Assembly (NCBI GenBank): GCA_012961305.1
Contig: DTZQ01000661.1
Coordinates: 1 to 14,843 of the forward strand
Reading direction: 5' to 3'
Source of the DNA: Armatimonadota bacterium
GTDB lineage: Bacteria; Armatimonadota; UBA10988; DTZQ01
Length of the DNA: 14,843 nt
Part shown: positions 5,350-12,837 of the stretch, piece by piece
How the letters are laid out: every line of letters starts with the position of its first letter
Numbering within the stretch: the stretch's first letter is position 1
Translations under genes and position numbers: made by a program
The notes under the pieces: model-generated
What the model was told of the DNA's origin: nothing
Databases searched by the model: none
Seen by the model: only the letters and a program-made list of their open reading frames with translations

Positions 5350-7494
5350 ACGCTCCCGTCTTTCTTGCCGTTGCCAAGTGCGCCACTGTTCCCAGAAGGC
5401 CTTTTGCAAGCGCCGGGCTTGATGCCAATCCGCAGCCGTAACCGGTCGGGGACTGTAACGCACGCGCAGGAAAAGTTGGGTCAAGGCTAACAGGTCCTCC
5501 CACCAGGAGGGAGGGACCGGCCGAAACTGGCCCGCCAGGGTGGCTACATATTCTTGAGGAGTTTGTGCCGGCCGCCGGGGATAGCCCTGACGGGACAACT
5601 GGTGGGTGAGTTGCAAATAGAGCCATACCACTCGTCCTCGATAGTCGTGGGGTAAAGGACGGCGGTAGGAGAGGGTGGGTCGATGGACGAGGCGCATTAG
5701 GTTCATTCCAAACCAGCCTAAGAGCAAAAGCAAAGTTCCCAAGAACAGGACCTGCTTAGTTCGCACCCTGAACAGAGGAGTCCGGCCGGAAAACAGAGCA
5801 ATGAGCGGGCCCATAAAACCAACTTGTTCCGCTTGGGGGTCAAAAGGTATCCACCCGTAGCCGGGAAAATACAATTCGGCCCACGCGTGGGCATCTTTCT
5901 GAGTCACTACGTACCCCCTCTGTTCTGGGTCATACCGACCGGGGATGAATCCAGTTGCTACCCGCGCCGGAATCCCCACGCTGCGGGCCATTAGGGCCAT
6001 GGCCGTGGCGAACATATCGCATACCCCCCGTCGGCTGCGGAAGAGGAAATGAGTCGCGGCATCTACTCCCGGAGGAATCCGCTCTACTTCCTGATAGATG
6101 TAGTTCTCCTCTAAGTACCGCTTAATAGCCACAGCCCGGTCATAGGGCGTGGACAGGCCTGCTGTTATCCGGCGGGCCAACTGCTGTACCTGTTCCGTGC
6201 CCAGGGGTAAGTCCAGATAAATTTCCCCCAGCCGCGGCGGGTAGTTGGTGGAGGCGGAGCGCAGTTGCTCGGGCGTGTAGGCGGGCACGGCAGAGATTAC
6301 CGTGTATTCCTCATCCTTGGGCAGCATCATATTGCTCTGCACACAGCCAAAAGAATCGGCCCGCAAACGACCATAGTCCAGTTGGCTTACTTCAATGGGG
6401 TCTGCGGCCGCGAATAGGACGCTGGGCATAACCATTTCCATGTGAAAGGTCTGTTTCACCAGGGGACGCGGGGCCACCTTTTTCAATCGTTGCTGATAGG
6501 CCTGAAAGACAAATTTGCCGGATTTCTTTCCCCTCGGCTTCACCGGCCAAACGCGGTAATATTTCCTCCGCCAAGCCCGACCGGTGTACTCATCGTACAC
6601 CGTGGCCCGCCACAGCAGGGGTCGGTCGCATTTTACCGTCATGACGGGCAGAGCACTCAGGTAAACGGGTCCTGCTCCCAAGCGGAATTCCGGGAGGAAC
6701 CCACTGTAATTGAGGTATTGCACGTACCAGTCTATCCGCGCCATACGAGCCAAAGCGAAGTTGAAAATGCGCGGCGAAACCAGGGGCAATGCCCGAGAGA
6801 GGATTCCTCCCCCTATTCCCGCCATTACCAGCATCACTACCGCCAGGATGAACTGGTCTAAGGTCAAACGCCGAAGCCGTTTCCCCTTGGACCATTCCTG
6901 CCCTTTGGCCGGTGGGGCGGGCAGCCTCCCCCCCGTGTGCTGCAGCAGGGTAACGTAGCCCAATAGGAACAGGTTGCCCAGCAGGAACACCAAGAAGGCC
7001 ACCATCAAGCCCGGGTTGATGTTGACCGTTCCCATCAGCCCAAAGACCGTCACCCCGAACACCGAACAGAAGAGCAAAAAGCCCTCGCTGACCAAAGTAA
7101 AGGCAAAAAGGAGTTGCAGCCAGACGAACAGCACCCCGATGACCAATTCATGGGTCAGCCGCGCATCCGCGGGAAACAGATAAGTAAAGGGAACCACGTC
7201 TGCCAAGCCTGGCAGGATGAAAAATACCACCCCTAAAGCCCGCAGGAGAATGGAGGGATACAAAATCCGCGTCCATACCTGGCCAAATCCCTCGACCTCC
7301 ACCCGGCGGCGCAGGATTAAACTGACGATGAAAGCTACCGTGTTGAGGGCGAAAACCGTCAGGGCAAAGGGAATATGCCCCAAGGTCATGGTGACCGCCG
7401 ACATCCAGGCCGTGCTCGCCACCCAAGCGGCTATGTAGGCCGGCAGGTACGGCTGGACTATCATTTGCATCAGGCCTGAGTTAAGCGCGAACAT
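5314..7494 (-). CDS. Membrane transglutaminase-like protein (TgpA / DUF4129 type)
   Basis: Integral membrane protein with an extracytoplasmic transglutaminase/papain-like domain, 726 residues. The N-terminal third has about six or seven membrane segments, and one more near 212-234 precedes the extracytoplasmic part. The catalytic triad is intact: Cys492 in RRGVCDMFATAMALMARSVG, His537 in KDAHAWAE and Asp552 in WIPFDP. A further membrane segment (about 581-600) is followed by a cytoplasmic DUF4129-like region with TPQEYVATL (645-653) and an Arg/Lys-rich tail. The substrate is unknown; family members are thought to act on envelope proteins or polymers. The ATG at 7494 was chosen because GGAG (7506-7503) precedes it and the membrane region starts there. 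A longer open frame reaches 7665, but that part overlaps the DUF58 gene and looks unlike a protein N-terminus. It overlaps the DUF58 stop by 14 bp and is the last gene of the moxR-DUF58-transglutaminase operon. Confidence 0.92.
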   Translation of the reverse strand: MFALNSGLMQMIVQPYLPAYIAAWVASTAWMSAVTMTLGHIPFALTVFALNTVAFIVSLILRRRVEVEGFGQVWTRILYPSILLRALGVVFFILPGLADVVPFTYLFPADARLTHELVIGVLFVWLQLLFAFTLVSEGFLLFCSVFGVTVFGLMGTVNINPGLMVAFLVFLLGNLFLLGYVTLLQHTGGRLPAPPAKGQEWSKGKRLRRLTLDQFILAVVMLVMAGIGGGILSRALPLVSPRIFNFALARMARIDWYVQYLNYSGFLPEFRLGAGPVYLSALPVMTVKCDRPLLWRATVYDEYTGRAWRRKYYRVWPVKPRGKKSGKFVFQAYQQRLKKVAPRPLVKQTFHMEMVMPSVLFAAADPIEVSQLDYGRLRADSFGCVQSNMMLPKDEEYTVISAVPAYTPEQLRSASTNYPPRLGEIYLDLPLGTEQVQQLARRITAGLSTPYDRAVAIKRYLEENYIYQEVERIPPGVDAATHFLFRSRRGVCDMFATAMALMARSVGIPARVATGFIPGRYDPEQRGYVVTQKDAHAWAELYFPGYGWIPFDPQAEQVGFMGPLIALFSGRTPLFRVRTKQVLFLGTLLLLLGWFGMNLMRLVHRPTLSYRRPLPHDYRGRVVWLYLQLTHQLSRQGYPRRPAQTPQEYVATLAGQFRPVPPSWWEDLLALTQLFLRVRYSPRPVTAADWHQARRLQKAFWEQWRTWQRQERRERKRKMRERRFTR

Positions 7495-8773
7495 GACGCT
7501 CACTCCATTCCCGCCCGTAGCGCAAATCATCGCCCTGGCAGAGGCGATAAACGGCCACACCCAACCCGTGGAGTGCGGCCAACATCGCCGCCGTTGCTTT
7601 CTTCCACGCTTCTTGGGAACCCAACCGCGCCCGACCCTGCTCCCGAGCGGAGGTTTCTGGAGCAATGAACGTCACTGGGTCCAGGAAGAAATAGGCCACG
7701 TTGAGGTGCTGGGCCCGCAGGGCCGACACTGCCTCCACTATCTCCTCGCTGAGCAGGGGACTGAAGAGGGCCACGGTCGTTCCTCGCCCAAACTCTCGCT
7801 CGTACTCTCGCACCGCTTCTGCCAAGGACACCTCTCCGTCGTCCTGCACCAGGGCCAAAGCCTCCAAAATGCGGGCAAACTGCTGCATCCCGCTGGCCAG
7901 GGGTATTTCTAAGGGCTCCTCGCCGCAAGCGAACAGGCCCACCGCATTGCCTCGCTGCAGTTCGTAGCGAGCCAGGGAAGCCGCCAAGCGCACCGCATAC
8001 TCCAAAGTAGCCTCTGGTCCCCGCCCCACGTGTATTCCCGCCCGCACATCTAACACCAGAGCCAAATGGGTGGAGAAACTCTGCTCAAACTCAATCACCG
8101 AAAACTTGCCGATGCGGGCCGTAGTCCTCCAATGGATGCGACGCAAATCGTCCCCCGGCTGATACTCGCGGGTGCTGTAAAAGTCTATGCCGTCGGGGGA
8201 GGCAGAAGCCCGCGGCTGGGTGGCGAAACCCAGCACTCTACCCCCGGCAAAAGGGTCGTTCATTAAAGCCACCGTACGCGGGTAGACCAGTATTTCCGAG
8301 GTGCCTGCCAGGCCGTAGTAGGCCCGGAAAAGGTCAAAGGCATCAATGGCCGTAGCCTGAGCCGGCCCCAAGCGGTGCAACCCGCGCAGGCGAGCCCGCA
8401 CGCGATAGCGATGCTCAAATCGTTCTCCCCACAGGAGGACGGGAATGATGCACACCGGCGAAGTGTCCTCTGTGACCTCCAACCACTCAGGTAGGTGGTC
8501 TTCTACTTTTAGCAGGAATTTGGGCAGCCAGGAGCGGTTGCTCAGGATAAGGCTTATCTCCACCTCTTGCCCCTCGGTGAGCCGGTCTGGAACCCGCCGC
8601 TCACAAGTTACCCCTCGCAAGGACCAACTGGCGAAAGCATAAGACACCACTGGGAGCACCACCAACACGCTGCACATGAAGAACAACTGGTTCAAGCGGA
8701 AAAAGGTTGCGACGATAAAGAGGAACGCCGCGCCCAGCAGTAAGGTCAGTAATTTCGGCGTGCGGCTAAACAT
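7481..8773 (-). CDS. DUF58 domain protein
   Basis: A 430-residue protein with two N-terminal membrane segments (about 8-24 and 29-48), a beta-rich middle and the DUF58 core GIDFYSTREYQPGDDLRRIHWRTTARIGKFSVIEFEQ (195-231), then a von Willebrand A-like fold beginning at LALVLDVRAG (237-246). DUF58 proteins are usually encoded next to MoxR ATPases and are thought to be their membrane-associated partners in assembling or activating envelope proteins; the biochemical role is not settled. The ATG at 8773 is preceded by AGGAG (8785-8781) with 7-base spacing and overlaps the moxR stop by 8 bp (ATGTTTAG). An upstream extension of 22 residues to 8839 lies inside moxR and is discounted. Three-gene coupling with the transglutaminase suggests the products act together. 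Confidence 0.92.
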   Translation of the reverse strand: MFSRTPKLLTLLLGAAFLFIVATFFRLNQLFFMCSVLVVLPVVSYAFASWSLRGVTCERRVPDRLTEGQEVEISLILSNRSWLPKFLLKVEDHLPEWLEVTEDTSPVCIIPVLLWGERFEHRYRVRARLRGLHRLGPAQATAIDAFDLFRAYYGLAGTSEILVYPRTVALMNDPFAGGRVLGFATQPRASASPDGIDFYSTREYQPGDDLRRIHWRTTARIGKFSVIEFEQSFSTHLALVLDVRAGIHVGRGPEATLEYAVRLAASLARYELQRGNAVGLFACGEEPLEIPLASGMQQFARILEALALVQDDGEVSLAEAVREYEREFGRGTTVALFSPLLSEEIVEAVSALRAQHLNVAYFFLDPVTFIAPETSAREQGRARLGSQEAWKKATAAMLAALHGLGVAVYRLCQGDDLRYGREWSERHVRA

Positions 8774-9743
8774 GGGCGGACTCCTGAATCGGCGAGGGCA
8801 AATCGGTAGGCACTTCCACCCGCTCCAGAATTTCCCCAATCACCTCGGCAGCACGACGGCCTCGCACCCCAGCCTCCGGCTTGAGAATCAACCGATGGGC
8901 CAGCACGGGCACAGCCAATCGTTTTATGTCATCCGGCAATACATAATCCCGCCCGGCCATGGCCGCCTGGGCCTGCGCGGTGCGCATCAATCCCAACGAA
9001 CCGCGGGGACTGGCTCCCAGAAGCAGGTCATCATGGCTCCGCGTGGCCTCCACCAGGCGGACGATGTAGTCCTTCAGCGAATCGTCCAAGTACACCTCCC
9101 GTATTTCCCGCTGCAAGGCCACTACTTCCTCCGCCGAAAGCACCGGCTCTACTTTGTACAGCGGATGCTCCCTGATTTGGCGGTTGAGGATGACAATTTC
9201 TTCATCCCGCCGTGGATACCCTACTTCCAACCGGAGCAGAAAACGGTCCAGTTGGGCCTCGGACAGTGGATAGGTGCCATGATATTCAATGGGGTTTTCG
9301 GTCGCAATTACGAAGAAAGGCCGGGGCAGAGGATAGGACACCCCATCCACCGTTACCTGCCCTTCCTCCATGCATTCCAGCAAACTGGCCTGCGCTTTCG
9401 GCGTAGCCCGGTTGATTTCGTCGGCCAGAATGATGTTGCCAAATATCGGCCCCGGCCGAAACTCGAACTCCGCCGTTTTCTGGTTGAAAATAGACCCGCC
9501 CGTGATGTCTGCCGGCAACAGGTCGGGGGTGAACTGAATGCGACTGAAGCGACATCCCAATGCCCGAGCCAGCGACCGAGCCAACATGGTTTTGCCTACG
9601 CCGGGGATGTCCTCCACCAATACGTGGCCCCCACAGAGCAACCCGATGAAGGCCAACTCCACTGTGGCTCGCTTGCCGACAATGACCTTTTCCACCTCCA
9701 TTACGACCCGCCGGGTTTGTCCCGCAAATTTTCGCAGGTCCAT
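8766..9743 (-). CDS. MoxR family AAA+ ATPase
   Basis: Chaperone-like AAA+ ATPase of 325 residues, the usual MoxR length. Visible: Walker A EDIPGVGKT (44-52), the FTPDLLPADITGG segment (71-83), Walker B IILADEINRA (104-113), sensor 1 IATENP (146-151), SEAQLDRF (161-168) with a probable arginine finger, and the GASPRGSLGL sensor-2 region near the lid. MoxR proteins work with DUF58/VWA proteins to mature partner complexes; here the partners are the DUF58 and transglutaminase genes immediately downstream. ATG 9743 is preceded by AAGGAG (9755-9750) with 6-base spacing. A GTG-initiated frame 31 codons longer (from 9836) has no ribosome site and no family similarity. A small perfect hairpin lies in the leader at 9767-9780 and promoter-like elements at 9890-9970. 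Confidence 0.96.
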   Translation of the reverse strand: MDLRKFAGQTRRVVMEVEKVIVGKRATVELAFIGLLCGGHVLVEDIPGVGKTMLARSLARALGCRFSRIQFTPDLLPADITGGSIFNQKTAEFEFRPGPIFGNIILADEINRATPKAQASLLECMEEGQVTVDGVSYPLPRPFFVIATENPIEYHGTYPLSEAQLDRFLLRLEVGYPRRDEEIVILNRQIREHPLYKVEPVLSAEEVVALQREIREVYLDDSLKDYIVRLVEATRSHDDLLLGASPRGSLGLMRTAQAQAAMAGRDYVLPDDIKRLAVPVLAHRLILKPEAGVRGRRAAEVIGEILERVEVPTDLPSPIQESAHV

Positions 9744-9766
9744 AGCCCTCTCCTTCGGATGAATAC

Positions 9767-9780
9767 GGCCCTGAAGGGCC
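9767..9780 (-). promoter_or_regulatory. Hairpin in the moxR leader next to the ribosome site
   Basis: On the minus strand GGCCC-TTCA-GGGCC forms a perfect 5-bp stem with a tetraloop, ending 11 bases before the AAGGAG ribosome site of moxR. It could affect translation or mRNA stability. No T-run follows, so it is not a terminator. Confidence 0.35.
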
Positions 9781-9889
9781 TGACTCCAAAGTTGGCAAAG
9801 TTCACCTAAGTATGGCTTTTCCCCCTCGTTTCTCACCCGAAGGATTATGTCCCTCGGCAGGTCTGGATGGTTAGGAAAAGGTTCCGACC

Positions 9890-9918
9890 ATTATATACCC
9901 AAACCCAACCAATTTCAC
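9890..9918 (-). promoter_or_regulatory. Proximal promoter candidate of the moxR operon
   Basis: On the minus strand GTGAAA (9918-9913), a 17-base spacer, then a perfect TATAAT (9895-9890). The -35 matches four of six consensus bases. Predicted start is near 9883, giving a leader of about 140 bases to the moxR ATG. Confidence 0.55.
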
Positions 9919-9920
9919 AC

Positions 9921-9949
9921 TTGACTGAAAACGCATTCTATAGTATAAC
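9921..9949 (+). promoter_or_regulatory. Plus-strand promoter-like sequence directed against comEC
   Basis: TTGACT (9921-9926), a 17-base spacer and TATAAC (9944-9949): five of six matches in each hexamer with ideal spacing. No credible plus-strand gene follows; a transcript from about 9956 would run antisense into the 3' end of comEC. It overlaps a minus-strand promoter-like sequence, so only one direction may be real. Confidence 0.45.
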
Positions 9950-9970
9950 CCCAAAAGCCATTGAGGGCAA
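9942..9970 (-). promoter_or_regulatory. Distal promoter candidate of the moxR operon
   Basis: On the minus strand TTGCCC (9970-9965), a 17-base spacer and TATACT (9947-9942). Its -10 overlaps the -10 of an opposite promoter-like sequence through TATAGTATA. Predicted start is near 9935, which would add about 50 bases to the moxR leader. Confidence 0.45.
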
Positions 9971-10046
9971 GTGGGGTATCACTCTGAAAACGACCGGGGA
10001 GAGCAGAGGGCATAAATTCAGGGGAAGGTTACCATTGCTGGCAGGT

Positions 10047-10081
10047 GAGGCTCTGAACTGGTTTGGGGCTTCACGAGCCTC
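10047..10081 (-). terminator. Hairpin directly after the comEC stop codon
   Basis: A perfect 7-bp inverted repeat GAGGCTC/GAGCCTC (10047-10053, 10075-10081) with a 21-base loop begins two bases after the comEC stop. There is no T-run on either strand, so it is at best a weak or Rho-assisted transcript end. Confidence 0.3.
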
Positions 10082-10082
10082 T

Positions 10083-12467
10083 TCAGCGGAACGAACGTAC
10101 CTGCACAGTCCTCCCATTGGTGCGGAAAGTAAGGGCCCCTCTTTCGCTCGTGTGATAGAGACGGGCCCCGCTGCGGTGCAGGCGTTGGATGACTTCCGAG
10201 TTGGGGGAACCGTCCGGCCCGCCCGAACGGCCGGAGATTACTGCGTACTGGGGGCGCACCGCCTGCAGGAAGAGTTTCGAAGTCGAACTTCCGCTTCCGT
10301 GATGGGCCACTTTCAACACCGTGCTGACCAGGTTTCCCCCCTTCCGCAACAACTGCTCCTCTCCCTCCGTTCCCAAATCCCCGGTGAGCAGGAAACTCAC
10401 TCGCCCGTAAACCAATTTGAGCACCACTGAGTTGTTGTTGTCGTCATCTTTTGTACCCTGCAAACGCGGAGTGTCGGGCCAGAGGACGTAAAGACACACC
10501 CCCCGGCCCAAGTTGAGCCGCTGGCCCCGCTGGGCCCGCCGGACGGTGAGGCCCCGTTCCTCTATCGTCTCCCGTAGCCGTTCGTAAGCCCGAGTGGACG
10601 CTGGCAACTGAGGTTCCAGGACAAAACCCACCGGCAGCGAACGAAGTACCGTCGGCAAGCCGCCAATGTGGTCGGCATCGGGATGGGTCGCCACCACGCA
10701 GTCCAACCGCCGCACGCCGCGTATCAGCAGGGCTGGCAGGACCACCCGCTCGCCGCTGTCGTACACCTGGCCATTTTCCTCCCGCCAAGGGCCAGCGTCA
10801 ATGAGCACCGTGCGCCCTGAAGGGGCCTGAATGAGAATGGCATCCCCATGTCCTACGTCCAGGAAGGTGACCGTCAGGGTGGCATTCACCGCCCGGTAGG
10901 CGAACCAACTCACCAGGGCCGTGAGCACTACCAGCCCTCCCACCACCAGCCGCTCGCGGGTCAGGCCAGCCCGCACGGTGGGGAGGTTCAACGCCATGAG
11001 CGCAGCCAATACCCCGTAGTACAGCACTACCCCCGCCAAATTGGCCCCCGGCACAAGGACGTAACTGTGGGGCAGCGCGGCGAAAAAGGCCGTCATTTGG
11101 GTAAGCAGCCACACTCCCTGCGCGTTGAGCAGGTTCAACCCGTAGGCCAAAGGGCCAACCACCAGGCCCAAGCCGCTGGCCAGCAGCCCAGAAACCACCA
11201 GCAGGCCGGCCAGGGGCACTACGGGAACGTTGGCCAGAAAGCCGACCAGCGAAACGCGGTGAAAATGGTAAGCCAGCAGCGGAACCACCGCCAACTGGGC
11301 AGACACGGTGGCGGAGACGGTGAGGGCCAGCCAGGGGGGCCAAGGCTGCAGCCAACGCGTCCGATAGAGCGGCAGGGCCAGTATCACCAAACCCAAAGTG
11401 GCTGCGAAGGAGAGTTGAAAACCGGGGTCGAACAGTTGCAGCGGGTTGAATAGCAGAATCAGCAGGGCAGCCAGGGCTAAGGCGTTCAACAAATCGTAAT
11501 CCCGCTCCCACAGCAGCGCGGCCAGCACCAGCAGGCCCATGATGGCTGCGCGCACGATGGACGGCTCCGCGCCCGTTATCCAGGTGTAGCCCAAAACGAG
11601 GGGCAGTCCCAAGCCGATGGAGAGACCCCGGGGCCAGCGCAATCCCCGTGCCAGCAGGAACAGAGCCCCAATCAGTAGGGAAACCTGGGTGCCAGAGGCC
11701 ACCAGCACGTGAATCACCCCCGCCCGGCGAAACACTTCCTCAATGGTTTCCGCCACCGGAGCCGCGTACATGCCGTACACAATGCTGTTCAGCAAATCGG
11801 CCTTAAGTTGGGGGAAAGGCGGAGGCATGTGGCAGGCTACTGACCGGGTCAAGGCCCGGCGGGCGGCAATGGCCCAACTCCAGGGAGGTCGCACCGTGCC
11901 CCGTCCCAAACGGCGCAGGGCCGAAGCATTCTCCACGAACATCGCGGCGTAAATGCCCTGGCGGGCTAAGAACTCGCGGTAGGAAAACTGGCCGGGGTTG
12001 GAGGCCTCCCGAGGACGTTCTAAAGTGCCAAAGACGCAGATGCGCTCCCCGAAGTCCACCCGCAGGGGCACCGGAAGGACTAAGTACACCCGACTGGCCA
12101 GGGAAAAGGTCTTTCCCTGCCCGTGCACTCGGTCCGTCTCCACTACCGCTCGCCAGCGGTGGTAGCGGTAACGCGGCTCCTGGACCACCGTGCCGGTGAG
12201 GTAAATCTGCTGTCCCCAAAAGGGACGCAGGGGGTCCCTTTCCACCCGTGCCTGTTCCTGCACCGTGCGCAGGGCCCCCACCAATCCCATGACCATTAGC
12301 AATCCCCCTGCTGCCCCCGGCACCCGCAACCCCAGGGCCACCAGGGTCACCAATAGCGTCCCTACCCCCATCCACCACAGCAACTCCCCCGGCGGTTCCC
12401 CCCACCGAGCCCCTACTATTCCCAGGATGAAACATATGGAGAGGGCAATGAGCGGACGTTTAATCAT
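10083..12467 (-). CDS. comEC: ComEC/Rec2 family DNA internalisation channel protein
   Basis: Polytopic membrane protein that carries one DNA strand across the cytoplasmic membrane in natural transformation. It has 794 residues in the full three-part layout: an N-terminal DUF4131 part with membrane helices (3-68) and an OB-like region (about 85-185); the Competence domain (about 220-495) with many helices and the FDPGFQLSFAATLGL motif (346-360); and a C-terminal metallo-beta-lactamase-like domain (530-794) with IDAG (556-559), THPDADHIGG (594-603), LLTGD (693-697) and AHHGS (721-725), as expected for a metal-binding nuclease. The usual SGLH of the Competence domain reads SGTQ (258-261). ATG 12467 follows a modest GGGGT ribosome site. 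No comEA or comF lies alongside. Full length and intact motifs suggest a working gene. Confidence 0.96.
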   Translation of the reverse strand: MIKRPLIALSICFILGIVGARWGEPPGELLWWMGVGTLLVTLVALGLRVPGAAGGLLMVMGLVGALRTVQEQARVERDPLRPFWGQQIYLTGTVVQEPRYRYHRWRAVVETDRVHGQGKTFSLASRVYLVLPVPLRVDFGERICVFGTLERPREASNPGQFSYREFLARQGIYAAMFVENASALRRLGRGTVRPPWSWAIAARRALTRSVACHMPPPFPQLKADLLNSIVYGMYAAPVAETIEEVFRRAGVIHVLVASGTQVSLLIGALFLLARGLRWPRGLSIGLGLPLVLGYTWITGAEPSIVRAAIMGLLVLAALLWERDYDLLNALALAALLILLFNPLQLFDPGFQLSFAATLGLVILALPLYRTRWLQPWPPWLALTVSATVSAQLAVVPLLAYHFHRVSLVGFLANVPVVPLAGLLVVSGLLASGLGLVVGPLAYGLNLLNAQGVWLLTQMTAFFAALPHSYVLVPGANLAGVVLYYGVLAALMALNLPTVRAGLTRERLVVGGLVVLTALVSWFAYRAVNATLTVTFLDVGHGDAILIQAPSGRTVLIDAGPWREENGQVYDSGERVVLPALLIRGVRRLDCVVATHPDADHIGGLPTVLRSLPVGFVLEPQLPASTRAYERLRETIEERGLTVRRAQRGQRLNLGRGVCLYVLWPDTPRLQGTKDDDNNNSVVLKLVYGRVSFLLTGDLGTEGEEQLLRKGGNLVSTVLKVAHHGSGSSTSKLFLQAVRPQYAVISGRSGGPDGSPNSEVIQRLHRSGARLYHTSERGALTFRTNGRTVQVRSFR

Positions 12468-12575
12468 GCTTCAACCCCAGCAGTAGCCCAAAGTGTAAAA
12501 TCACAACCCTCGCTCCCCCACCCGCTTTTGCACTCGGATATGACCACCACGCCGACGGACAACTGTCCATCCTTC

Positions 12576-12589
12576 TGGGTAATTACCCA
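12576..12589. repeat. 14-bp perfect palindrome, operator-like
   Basis: TGGGTAATTACCCA is fully self-complementary with an AT core, the typical form of a dimeric repressor site. It lies 109 bp upstream of the comEC start, with GGACA/TGTCC just beside it (12557-12568). No regulator gene is in view. Confidence 0.45.
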
Positions 12590-12654
12590 CCTTCCTGCAC
12601 CGCAGAGGAATGGGGCAACGGGGCAGTTGCACGCTGCAGGATACCCCTCCTCTA

Positions 12655-12674
12655 TCCCCCCGCATGCGGGGGGA
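12655..12674. repeat. 20-bp perfect GC-rich palindrome
   Basis: Six C, the self-complementary GCATGC and six G, with a flanking T-A pair, make a perfect palindrome. As RNA it would form a very stable stem on either strand. Neither side has a T-run, so it is not a standard terminator. It loosely resembles the stem of a type I-E CRISPR repeat, but only one copy exists here. Confidence 0.6.
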
Positions 12675-12741
12675 AGAAAGGGTGGCCAGCGGCGGCTGTA
12701 TCGCGGTGGCGGGGGGTATGGTGATTGCCCAATTGCCTAAA

Positions 12742-12775
12742 ATCCTCTCTGCGCTTCGGCGGTAAACCTGAGGAT
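12742..12775 (-). terminator. Possible weak terminator after glycerate kinase
   Basis: On the minus strand ATCCTC (12775-12770) pairs with GAGGAT (12747-12742), enclosing a small CGC-CGAA-GCG hairpin, and the right arm leads into TTTTAGG. It lies 63 bases beyond the glycerate kinase stop. The T-run is short, so the call is tentative. Confidence 0.35.
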
Positions 12776-12837
12776 AGAAGGTGAGCAGTTACCTCCTGGC
12801 TTCTCTTATGCACCATTTGCCTTGGGATGCAGTATGC

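Larger units (their letters stand above)
12468..12837. other. 370-bp gene-free, palindrome-rich region between glycerate kinase and comEC
   Basis: No supported gene. It holds GGACA-AC-TGTCC (12557-12568), a 14-bp palindrome TGGGTAATTACCCA (12576-12589), GCAAC/GTTGC arms (12615-12630), a 20-bp perfect GC palindrome (12655-12674), a purine/GC-rich stretch to about 12720, and TTGCCTAA words (12723-12745) like those between mnmG and parA. It should contain the comEC promoter, but I see no convincing -35/-10 pair on the minus strand. Confidence 0.7.

Noticed and set aside
7495..7665. 57-codon N-terminal extension of the transglutaminase
   Set aside because: It lies within the DUF58 coding region, reads as Arg/Trp-rich out-of-frame sequence and has no ribosome site, whereas ATG 7494 has one.
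8676..9809. Long plus-strand open frame (377 codons) opposite moxR
   Set aside because: It lies wholly opposite moxR and the start of the DUF58 gene, has no recognisable domain or ribosome site, and its composition is typical of an antisense shadow in GC-rich DNA.
9867..10430. Plus-strand open frame (187 codons) running into comEC antisense
   Set aside because: No domain, no Shine-Dalgarno, and its start lies upstream of the plus-strand promoter candidate; most of it mirrors comEC codons.
12655..12674. CRISPR array
   Set aside because: Only one repeat-like palindrome is present, with no regularly spaced second copy and no cas gene.
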